DNA of 64,000 bases from Flavobacterium sp. 83 (GTDB lineage Bacteria > Bacteroidota > Bacteroidia > Flavobacteriales > Flavobacteriaceae): the NCBI RefSeq assembly GCF_000744835.1, contig NZ_JQMS01000001.1, positions 2,232,001-2,296,000 on the forward strand. Reading direction: 5' to 3'. The position numbers and the translations under genes are program-made. Below, piece by piece: positions 16,732 to 23,805 of this stretch; positions within the stretch are counted from its first letter, which is position 1, and every line of letters starts with the position of its first letter. The notes below the pieces were generated by a model. The model saw only the letters and a program-made list of their open reading frames with translations. It made no database searches and was not told where the DNA came from.

Positions 16732-17151
16732 TTATTTTTTCTTGGTGGGAGCCATCATTGGATTCGTCTTTTTTTGCATCATTGGTTTAATTTCGGTCAC
16801 AATTAATTTGATTGTGGTGGTTCCAACGTTTTTGCCCATGTGGGTTACTGCAGGCATATACGTGGCGCTACCTGCGTTGATTTCCATTGTAGTTGCTGTT
16901 TTTCCTTTTTCAGTTATTTCTATTTTTCCGCTGGTTAAAGCATAGATAGTATGGTTAGGATGACTGTGCCATGCAGCTACCGCTCCTGGCTTGAACTCAA
17001 CCTCCATTACTCTGACCTTGTCGTTTTCAAGTAGTATTTTTTTATACACATTTGGAGATGCTTTCATGGGATTTTGTGCATACAAACTAGCTCCTTGTAG
17101 TAGGAATAATCCATAGAGTAGTATCACTGAAATCATTTTGATTGTTTTCAT
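16732..17151 (-). CDS. Secreted cupin-domain protein
   Basis: A 139-residue protein with a signal peptide (cut after LYAQ, about residue 26) and one small cupin barrel. Metal-binding motif 1 reads GAVAAWHSHPNHTIYALTSG, with three His in WHSHPNH. Motif 2 ends at PAVTHMGKNVG and supplies one more His. The C-terminus is Lys/Met-rich and disordered (MMQKKTNPMMAPTKKK). Members bind a metal and serve as isomerases, dioxygenases or sugar-binding proteins. The substrate is not evident. It is monocistronic with its own terminator. Confidence 0.8.
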   Translation of the reverse strand: MKTIKMISVILLYGLFLLQGASLYAQNPMKASPNVYKKILLENDKVRVMEVEFKPGAVAAWHSHPNHTIYALTSGKIEITEKGKTATTMEINAGSATYMPAVTHMGKNVGTTTIKLIVTEIKPMMQKKTNPMMAPTKKK

Positions 17152-17791
17152 CTTTTTAAAATTTAAAATTCTAATTATTTTAATTTTTTTTCTACTTGTT
17201 TGGCCTTTTGTTTTGCCAGTATTTAAGTAGTTGCTGTTTTTTGTGTTTTATTTTTGTTGTGCGTCGGCATGTACAAGAATCGTATAGCTGGATGATAGGT
17301 GTTCTTGTTTGTCCGTAGTAGCTTGTAGTTTTTTAAACCAACATTTAATTGGTTTAGAGTCACGATGAGTTTTGGCGGTCTAATTCGTTTAATTTTTGAA
17401 TATGGAGACGTTTTAAGTGTCTCGTTTTTAAAGGCTACTAATTTACAAAAAAAAACATCTCAATAGTGAATTAAGGTGTCTTTTTGTGGTGTCAATGTAT
17501 TGGTTTGTAGTGTTTTGTGTGTTTTTTTTTGTATAGAATACAATGAGTAGTAAATTCATTATAAACCTGTTTTTTATTCTTCTTTAAAATAATAAAAAAC
17601 AGGTTTATTAGTATTATCAATGGCAACAATTTGTTTAAAAACAGTTCCTTATTTATGATCCTGATTTTGTGTCAGGTTTTAATGAATAGATGCTGAATAA
17701 ATACTGTTTTGTTGTGCGTATTATTTTAATTGTATGAAGTGTTATTTTGCAACTGTTTTGTTTTACGTTATCACAGTAGATAACCAAGATT
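17152..17791. other. Gene-poor region of 640 bases with several hairpins
   Basis: No coding frame or tRNA/rRNA was recognised. It contains a 7-bp stem ACAAGAA/TTCTTGT (17273-17308), a GAGAC/GTCTC stem followed by a T run (17405-17430), and a perfect 18-bp inverted repeat (17561-17608, listed separately). It could host a small RNA or be decayed mobile DNA. Nothing decides between these. Confidence 0.5.
17561..17608. repeat. Perfect 18-bp inverted repeat
   Basis: ATAAACCTGTTTTTTATT (17561-17578) and its exact reverse complement (17591-17608) are separated by 12 bases. No gene ends nearby: the nearest is a lipoprotein ending at 17792 on the minus strand, 184 bases away. It could be a terminator of an unseen transcript, or a mobile repeat unit. 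Confidence 0.75.
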
Positions 17792-18280
17792 TTAATTTTT
17801 ACTAACTATAGAAAAATCTGTTTGCCCATTACCATAAATAACATCACTTAATTTTACATCACCTTTTGATTGATCAATGATTTCCCAATTGTTTATTGTT
17901 TCCACAAAATGTATTGGATATGTAAAACTAATGTCAAATTTTATTTCGGATAAATTATCAATATAGCCCGTTGTGTCAGTTAGCGACCAAGTTCCATTAA
18001 AAGTAGTTGTACCGTCAGTGGCTGTTAATTTGTTTTTAGCTCCAAAACTAAAATTAAACCTATTGAAATTAATCGCTTCATTGCTATCAGAATCGCAATA
18101 AAGATCTATTTTCAAAGTTCCGCCAGTAACAACAATAGTGACATTATTTTGTTTGTCTATTGGAGTTACACCATTTAATCGATTGTCGGTTTTCAAATCA
18201 TCTGAACTTGGAGTGCAAGCAGGAGTAATTAAAATAATTATCAATACCGGCTTTAAACTGAATTGTCGTAGTGTTTTCAT
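17792..18280 (-). CDS. Lipoprotein of unknown function
   Basis: A 162-residue protein with a lipoprotein signal: a hydrophobic stretch and a Cys at the lipobox (ITPAC, Cys22) followed by a Ser/Asp-rich linker. The body is beta-rich with FNGTWSLTDTTGYIDNL and DISFTYP segments, which could be a lipocalin-like or beta-sandwich fold. No family was recognised. A -7 box TAAATTTG (18343-18350, minus) lies 63 bases upstream. It probably sits on the outer membrane or its periplasmic face. Confidence 0.6.
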   Translation of the reverse strand: MKTLRQFSLKPVLIIILITPACTPSSDDLKTDNRLNGVTPIDKQNNVTIVVTGGTLKIDLYCDSDSNEAINFNRFNFSFGAKNKLTATDGTTTFNGTWSLTDTTGYIDNLSEIKFDISFTYPIHFVETINNWEIIDQSKGDVKLSDVIYGNGQTDFSIVSKN

Positions 18281-18426
18281 AGTAAATAAATTAAATTATT
18301 AAATTTTTAACATATTTCTATTAAAAAATCTATATATTAAATCAAATTTACGAATTTATATTAATTTATTTGTTAAAAAATTAATATATTTTAATGATAT
18401 TCTTATTTTTTATTTGTTTAAAAAAC

Positions 18427-18465
18427 ATAAAAAAAATCCGATTTGCTTACACAAATCGGATTTTA
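18427..18465 (-). terminator. Rho-independent terminator of lpdA
   Basis: 12-bp stem AAATCCGATTTG/CAAATCGGATTT with an A run on its left, giving the U tail of the leftward transcript. Confidence 0.85.
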
Positions 18466-18513
18466 TATAATAATGTAAATACGTATTGTAATGCGTATTT
18501 ACGTGTTGTTTAT

Positions 18514-19902
18514 TTACAAATGGATTACTTCGCCATACGCATCAGCAACAGCTTCCATAACAGCTTCGCTCATTGTTGGGTGTGGGTGAATTGATTTTAA
18601 GATTTCATGTCCTGTGGTTTCTAGTTTACGAGCTACAACTGCTTCAGCAATCATATCTGTAACTCCAGCTCCAATCATGTGACATCCTAACCATTCGCCA
18701 TATTTAGCATCAAAAATTACTTTTACAAAACCATCCGGTGTTCCGGCAGCTTTTGCTTTTCCTGAAGCTGAGAATGGAAATTTACCAATTTTCAATTCGT
18801 ATCCTTTTTCTTTCGCTTGTTTTTCGGTCAAACCTACTGAAGCAATTTCAGGAGTTGCGTAGGTACAGCCTGGTACGTTTCCGTAATCGATAGGTTCTAC
18901 GTGAAGTCCTGCGATTTTCTCTACACAGTTGATTCCTTCAGCAGAAGCTACGTGCGCTAATGCTTGTCCTGGTGTAACATCACCAATAGCGTAATATCCA
19001 GGAATATTAGTTTGATTGTATGCATTTACTAGGATTTTATCTCTGTCAGTAGCAATACCAACTTCTTCTAACCCTATGTTTTCAATGTTAGTTTTGATTC
19101 CAACTGCAGAAAGCAAGATGTCTGCTTCCAGCACTTCTTCTCCTTTTGCTGTTTTTACAAATGCTTTAACTCCAGCTCCGGATGTATCAATTCGTTCTAC
19201 TGATGAGTTCGTCATGATTTTGATTCCTGCTTTTTTCAAAGAACGCTCCATTTGTTTTGAAATGTCTTCGTCTTCAACGGGAACTATATTTGGCATAAAT
19301 TCTACAATGGTAACATCAGTTCCCATAGAATTGTAGAAATGTGCAAATTCTACTCCAATTGCTCCGGAACCTACAATAATCATCGATTTTGGTTGTGTTG
19401 GTAAAGTCATTGCTTGACGGTAACCAATTACTTTTACACCATCTTGTGGTAAGTTTGGTAACTCACGAGAACGTGCTCCAGTTGCAACAATGATATGGTC
19501 AGCACTGTATTCAGTAACTTTATTGTCCTTGTCTGTAACGTCAACTTTTTTTCCTGGTTTTAGTTTTCCAAAACCATCAATCACATCAATTTTATTTTTT
19601 TTCATCAAGAATTGAACTCCTTTGCTCATTCCGTCAGCAACACTACGACTGCGTTGTACAACAGCAGGGAAGTCTTTGTCAAATGATGAAACAGTCAATC
19701 CGTAATCAGAAGCGTGTTTTAGATAATCAAAAACCTGAGCTGATTTCAGTAACGCTTTTGTTGGGATACAACCCCAGTTCAAGCATACTCCGCCTAAGTT
19801 TTCTTTTTCAATCACGGCTACTTTAAAGCCTAATTGTGATGCTCTAATGGCTGTAACATAACCGCCTGGGCCACTTCCTAAAACTATAATATCGTATTTC
19901 AT
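18514..19902 (-). CDS. lpdA: Dihydrolipoyl dehydrogenase (E3)
   Basis: FAD flavoprotein that reoxidises dihydrolipoamide with NAD in pyruvate and 2-oxoglutarate dehydrogenases, the branched-chain complex and glycine cleavage. The 462 residues are full length. FAD motif GSGPGGYVTA (residues 9-18), redox disulfide GGVCLNWGC (Cys40, Cys45), NAD motif GSGAIGVEFA, second FAD motif GYYAIGD, and the C-terminal catalytic HPHPTMSE with the His-Glu pair on the partner subunit. It is monocistronic with its own terminator. The leader at 19903-20315 holds unusual repeats. It is not beside E1/E2 genes, so it is probably the shared E3. Confidence 0.95.
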   Translation of the reverse strand: MKYDIIVLGSGPGGYVTAIRASQLGFKVAVIEKENLGGVCLNWGCIPTKALLKSAQVFDYLKHASDYGLTVSSFDKDFPAVVQRSRSVADGMSKGVQFLMKKNKIDVIDGFGKLKPGKKVDVTDKDNKVTEYSADHIIVATGARSRELPNLPQDGVKVIGYRQAMTLPTQPKSMIIVGSGAIGVEFAHFYNSMGTDVTIVEFMPNIVPVEDEDISKQMERSLKKAGIKIMTNSSVERIDTSGAGVKAFVKTAKGEEVLEADILLSAVGIKTNIENIGLEEVGIATDRDKILVNAYNQTNIPGYYAIGDVTPGQALAHVASAEGINCVEKIAGLHVEPIDYGNVPGCTYATPEIASVGLTEKQAKEKGYELKIGKFPFSASGKAKAAGTPDGFVKVIFDAKYGEWLGCHMIGAGVTDMIAEAVVARKLETTGHEILKSIHPHPTMSEAVMEAVADAYGEVIHL

Positions 19903-20315
19903 TTCAAAGTTTTTTATTTGTTTTTTATTGGTGAAATGCAGTCGCTAACGCTCGTGTCATTTTGTTTTTTATATTTAAATTTTTGTAAAAATGAATTCGT
20001 AAAAACTCATTTCATTTTTTAAGTATTTATATTTTTAGTTATTAAAATGGAATTTGCAAAAAGCTCATTTCATTTTAGGTCCGTTTTTTATTAAATTAAT
20101 TGTGAGGCGAATTTAAGGATTTATTCTGTTTTGAGAAAATTTCAATGTAATAAAGTAATAAACTAACAAAATTTCAAAAAAACATCTTTATTTTAAAAAG
20201 GCTTGCAGTATTGTCAATACAGGAATCCTTTTTTAGCTAGGTATTCACAAATTTTTAATTGAATTTAAAAACGAAGCGGCTTTGTGTCTAAAGGGAAAAA
20301 ATATTAGCGTTAAAA
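19903..20315. other. Intergenic region of 413 bases with repeated hairpins
   Basis: Lies between the end of the ABC exporter gene and lpdA, both leftward. No coding frame was seen. Positions 19931-20076 carry imperfect repeats (listed separately). The part at 20190-20240 has short GC-bearing pairings (TTGCAGTATTGTCAATACAGG) that could be the exporter's terminator, but without a clear U tail. Confidence 0.5.
19931..20076. repeat. Imperfect ~57-bp direct repeat with hairpins
   Basis: Two copies are clear: 19987-20018 and 20044-20076 share AAAATG, AATT, AAAAA and CTCATTTCATTTT in order, 57 bases apart. Each can fold, since AAAATGAA pairs with TTCATTTT. A weaker third copy (AAATG...CATTT) starts about 19934, again ~55 bases away. 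They lie in the leader of lpdA. Confidence 0.55.
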
Positions 20316-22070
20316 CTAATTAGCTACCGAAAATTGAGAATCATACAGGTTTTTGTAATACCCATTTTCAAGGTTGATTAATTCCTGATGTGTTCCTTGC
20401 TCTACAATTAATCCTTTATCCATTACTACAATTTTATCAGCATTGACAATAGTTGCGAGTCTATGAGCAATGACAATTGAAGTTCGGCCTTTAGTAATTG
20501 TTTCAGTGGCACGTTGAATCAATTCTTCGGAATAGGTATCAATTGATGAAGTAGCTTCATCCAAAATTAAAATACTTGGATTACTCACATACGCTCTCAA
20601 AAAAGCAATCAACTGCCGCTGTCCTGACGAAAGCATAACACCACGTTCTTTTACATCAAAATCATAATTATCAGGCAAACTCATAATAAAATCATGAACG
20701 CCAATTTTTTTGGCCGCAGCCAAAACTTGTTCTCTGCTGATAACTGGATTATTCAAGGTGATGTTATTGAAAATTGTATCGGCAAAAAGGAAAACATCCT
20801 GCAAAACTACCGCGATTTGCGTACGCAATGAACTTAAAGTATAATGTTCAATGTTGTGATTGTCAATAAAAATGGAACCGTTGTTGATTTCATAAAAACG
20901 GTTTAACAAGTTGATTATTGTTGATTTACCTGCTCCTGTAGAACCCACGATAGCAATAGTTTGACCTGCATTTACTTCAAGATTTATTCCTTTGATAACG
21001 TATTCTTCAGGTATATAACCAAAACGAACATTTTCAAATTTTATATCTCCCTTGAAAATCGGCGCTTCAATTGTTCCAGTATCTTGTATTTGGTCTTGAG
21101 TGTCCAAAATATCAAAAACACGATTGGCAGCAATCATTCCTAATTGCATTTCGTTGAATTTATCCGCAATTTGGCGCAATGGATTGAATAGCATTCCTAT
21201 GAACATCGTATAAGAAAACAAATCTCCAAAAGTGGTGAAATGATCCCCATTTAATATTTTAATTCCACCATACAACACTATGAATCCTAACGTCAATGAG
21301 GAAATAATATCGGCAATAGGGAAGAAGATAGAGTTATAAAGAATGGTTTTTATCCAAGCTCTGTTGTGCTTGTCATTGATGCTTTTAAATTTTTCAAATT
21401 CAATATCTTCTCTGTTAAAAAGTTGAACAATTTTCATTCCCGTCACACGTTCTTGAACAAAGGAGTTCATGTTGGCAATTTGCGTACGCACTTCTTCAAA
21501 TGCGACTTGCATTTTCTTTTGGAAAATTCGGGTGAAGAAAACCAGAATTGGCATAGCCACAATTACAATCCAAGTCAGTGTCCAGTTCATGTAGAACATA
21601 AAAAGAAGTACAACAAGCATTTTCATTAGGTCACTGATGATCATAAATAATCCCTGACTGAAAATTCGGGCAATTGCCTCAATATCTGATACGGAACGTG
21701 TTACGAGTTGCCCCACAGGTACCAAATCAAAATACTTCATTCTAAAACTCAACAAATGTTTGAATAGTTTTGTTCGAATGTCTTTCACGATATCCTGACC
21801 AAGCCAGTTTGCCCAATATACAAAGTAAAACTGCGAAAATACTTCCATCAACAGCACCATTCCCATCAGGATCACATACATTAATAATCCTTGTTGGTCG
21901 TGGGTTTTTATGTAACCATCAACGGTTTGCTTTAATAAGTAAGGACGCAAAGCCGCAAATACTGAAAGCGATATGGCAAAAATAATCACGCCATTGAAAC
22001 GGAATTGGTACGGTTTGGTATATTGTAATATTCGTTTGAATAATCGGGTATCAAATGCTTTAGCTTTCAT
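20316..22070 (-). CDS. ABC transporter, fused permease/ATPase (MsbA/multidrug type)
   Basis: A 584-residue half-transporter with six membrane helices (residues ~20-310) followed by a nucleotide-binding domain. Walker A is GSTGAGKST, the Q-loop is VLQDVFLF, Walker B is ILILDEATSSID and the H-loop is IAHRLAT. The signature motif reads LSSGQRQ instead of the common LSGGQ. It works as a homodimer, or with a similar half, to flip lipids or export drugs or peptides. The gene lies downstream of truA on the same strand, and a structured RNA-like element occupies the space just before it. Confidence 0.92.
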   Translation of the reverse strand: MKAKAFDTRLFKRILQYTKPYQFRFNGVIIFAISLSVFAALRPYLLKQTVDGYIKTHDQQGLLMYVILMGMVLLMEVFSQFYFVYWANWLGQDIVKDIRTKLFKHLLSFRMKYFDLVPVGQLVTRSVSDIEAIARIFSQGLFMIISDLMKMLVVLLFMFYMNWTLTWIVIVAMPILVFFTRIFQKKMQVAFEEVRTQIANMNSFVQERVTGMKIVQLFNREDIEFEKFKSINDKHNRAWIKTILYNSIFFPIADIISSLTLGFIVLYGGIKILNGDHFTTFGDLFSYTMFIGMLFNPLRQIADKFNEMQLGMIAANRVFDILDTQDQIQDTGTIEAPIFKGDIKFENVRFGYIPEEYVIKGINLEVNAGQTIAIVGSTGAGKSTIINLLNRFYEINNGSIFIDNHNIEHYTLSSLRTQIAVVLQDVFLFADTIFNNITLNNPVISREQVLAAAKKIGVHDFIMSLPDNYDFDVKERGVMLSSGQRQLIAFLRAYVSNPSILILDEATSSIDTYSEELIQRATETITKGRTSIVIAHRLATIVNADKIVVMDKGLIVEQGTHQELINLENGYYKNLYDSQFSVAN

Positions 22071-22097
22071 ATTTTTTAATTTATCCTAATTGTTTTC

Positions 22098-22219
22098 AGG
22101 AGCTATTTACTTTGTCAGTTCACTTTGTTCGTGTCCTGCTATTCGTTTCAATCTTTTATGTTTTAAAGAAAAAACATAAAAGGATTTTCATTGCAAATAT
22201 TTACATTCACTGAACTCCT
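22098..22219 (-). ncRNA. Structured RNA-like element in the ABC exporter leader (possibly Flavo-1 type)
   Basis: On the minus strand: GAAAATCC, a long hairpin with arms TTTTATGTTTT and AAAACATAAAA, then GATTGAAACGAATAGCAGGA and, after a 28-base insertion, AATAGCTCC. The core and the AGCAGGA...AATAGCTCC tail match the copy at 23210-23292. The element ends about 30 bases before the exporter start, so it lies in its 5' leader or in the truA-exporter spacer. Confidence 0.6.
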
Positions 22220-22251
22220 ATAAAAATAAAAAGTTAGTGAGGTAATCTGGG

Positions 22252-23022
22252 CTATTGCGTAATGTAATCGTATTCTATTTTGGTTAAATATAAACCATGC
22301 GCCGGAACCGAAAAACCAGCTTTATCTCGGTTTTTACTTTCTATGATGGCAATAAAATCATCTAGTGTAATCTTGTGTAATCCTATATTCACTAATGTTC
22401 CCACAATTGCGCGAACCATGTTGCGTAAAAAACGATTTGCCGAAATGGTAAAAATAAGGCTGCCATTTTCTTGTTTGTCTGCGCCCTGTTCGGCTGTGCC
22501 TCGAGTCCAATACGCTTCAAAAATTGTGCAGTCAAATGTATTCACATCGGTATTTACTTTAGAGAAACATTGAAAATCAGTAAAATTAAACAATAATTTG
22601 GCCGCTTCGTTCATTAAATCTACATCTAATTTTTGATGGAAATACCAACTTTGCTCTTGCGAAAAAACATCTTTAAACGTGTTGATATGGTATTCATATG
22701 TTCTTTTAGTCGCGTCAAAACGGGTGTGCGCTTCGTCGTGAACGGGAATAATAGTATAAACAACAATGTCTTTGGGCAAGTAGGAGTTGAGTTTGTGAAC
22801 TAAATTTGGAATATCAAATGGTTTTTCAAAATCAAAATGGGCGAACATTTCCTTGGCGTGAACACCAGTATCTGTGCGTCCGGCTCCCATAAGATTAATT
22901 TCGGTATTCAATAATACTGAAAATGCTTTGTTCATTGTTTCTTGAACTGATGCCGCATTAGGTTGGTATTGCCAGCCATGATAAAGGGTTCCGTTGTATG
23001 CTAATTTTATGAAGTACCTCAA
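22252..23022 (-). CDS. truA: tRNA pseudouridine(38-40) synthase TruA
   Basis: Isomerises uridines 38-40 in the tRNA anticodon stem-loop. 256 residues. The catalytic Asp51 is in GAGRTDTGVHA, with AYNGTLYHGWQ at the N-terminus and FLRNMVRAIVG plus the C-terminal AHGLYLTKIEY typical of the family. The start is a TTG (23020-23022): no ATG precedes the conserved RYFIKLAYNG, and an in-frame stop lies just upstream within a 7-base tandem repeat. A -7 box lies at 23097-23104, giving a leader that contains that repeat. Confidence 0.93.
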   Translation of the reverse strand: MRYFIKLAYNGTLYHGWQYQPNAASVQETMNKAFSVLLNTEINLMGAGRTDTGVHAKEMFAHFDFEKPFDIPNLVHKLNSYLPKDIVVYTIIPVHDEAHTRFDATKRTYEYHINTFKDVFSQEQSWYFHQKLDVDLMNEAAKLLFNFTDFQCFSKVNTDVNTFDCTIFEAYWTRGTAEQGADKQENGSLIFTISANRFLRNMVRAIVGTLVNIGLHKITLDDFIAIIESKNRDKAGFSVPAHGLYLTKIEYDYITQ

Positions 23023-23026
23023 GGTT

Positions 23027-23059
23027 AGATTTCAGATTTCAGATTTCAGATTTCAGATT
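23027..23059. repeat. 7-base tandem repeat in the truA leader
   Basis: Four full copies of AGATTTC plus AGATT, directly before the truA TTG start codon (starts 5 bases away). Confidence 0.9.
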
Positions 23060-23096
23060 GTTCTGAACGAAATCGAGTTTTACACAAATAAAGTAG

Positions 23097-23104
23097 CAAA
23101 GATA
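23097..23104 (-). promoter_or_regulatory. Possible -7 promoter box for truA
   Basis: Minus strand TATCTTTG matches TAnnTTTG, 75 bases before the truA start. No clear -33 box. Confidence 0.35.
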
Positions 23105-23209
23105 CTTATTAATTTTTGTGTCACGAAGTTGCTATGGCGCAAAAAAAATGTTAAGTTTTAAATGGATTTTTTATTTGGAATTCGAATGTTTAATTTTACC
23201 ACAAAATCC

Positions 23210-23292
23210 TAGCCCTGATTGAAACGAAAATCCTTTTTATTCGCCTTTTTGGCGGATAAAAAGATTGAAGAGAAAAGCAGGAAATAGCTCCT
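23210..23292 (+). ncRNA. Structured RNA-like element in the phosphoesterase leader (possibly Flavo-1 type)
   Basis: Starts TAGCCCTGATTGAAACGAAA, then ATCC and a long stem (CTTTTTAT-CGCC/GGCG-ATAAAAAG with a one-base bulge), then GATTGAAGAGAAAAGCAGG and AATAGCTCC. The flanks pair (CCTG with CAGG). It ends 12 bases before the phosphoesterase start on the same strand. It shares its core and tail with the element at 22098-22219. Confidence 0.6.
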
Positions 23293-23304
23293 AATAAACC
23301 TGTT

Positions 23305-23802
23305 TTGAAAAAAATATTACTCCTTTCGGATACGCACAGTCATATTGATGATACTATTTTGAAATACGTCGCTCAGTCGGATGAAGTTTGGCATGCAGGC
23401 GATATTGGGGATTTAGCTGTAACCGATGCGATAAAAAAACTAAAGCCGTTGCGTGGTGTTTATGGCAATATTGATGATGCTAAAGCCAGATTAGAATTCC
23501 CCTTGCACAACCGTTTTATGTGTGAGGCTGTGGATGTTTGGATTACGCATATTGGCGGTTATCCTGGGAAATACAATCCCAATATTAAAGCGGAGATAGT
23601 GTCGAATCCTCCAAAATTGTTTATTTGCGGGCATTCTCATATTCTAAAAGTAATGTTTGATAAAAAGCACAATCTCTTGCATATGAATCCTGGAGCAGCT
23701 GGAAAAAGCGGTTTTCATCAGGTGCGTACCATGTTGCGTTTTGTGATTGAAGGGGATAAAATAAAGGATTTGGAAATTATAGAAATAGAGAAAAAGGGGT
23801 GA
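23305..23802 (+). CDS. YfcE/MJ0936-family metallophosphoesterase
   Basis: A 165-residue phosphodiesterase-type protein that hydrolyses phosphoesters with two metal ions. Metal ligands are visible in order: LLSDTHSHID (Asp, His), VWHAGDIGD (Asp), YGNIDD (Asn), WITHIGG (His) and ICGHSHI (two His). The C-terminus is short, as usual for the family. The start is TTG at 23305 (KKILLLSDTH follows at once, so no longer N-terminus is needed). The physiological substrate is unknown. A structured element precedes the gene by 12 bases, and truA is divergent. Confidence 0.9.
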   Translation: MKKILLLSDTHSHIDDTILKYVAQSDEVWHAGDIGDLAVTDAIKKLKPLRGVYGNIDDAKARLEFPLHNRFMCEAVDVWITHIGGYPGKYNPNIKAEIVSNPPKLFICGHSHILKVMFDKKHNLLHMNPGAAGKSGFHQVRTMLRFVIEGDKIKDLEIIEIEKKG

Positions 23803-23805
23803 TTT

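Noticed and set aside
16646..16945. Rightward 99-codon hydrophobic frame
   Set aside because: Antisense to the cupin gene and its terminator; the hydrophobicity comes from reversed cupin codons.
17152..17791. tRNA or known small RNA in the long gene-poor stretch
   Set aside because: No cloverleaf or CCA-type ends and no known RNA core were recognised; only simple stems.
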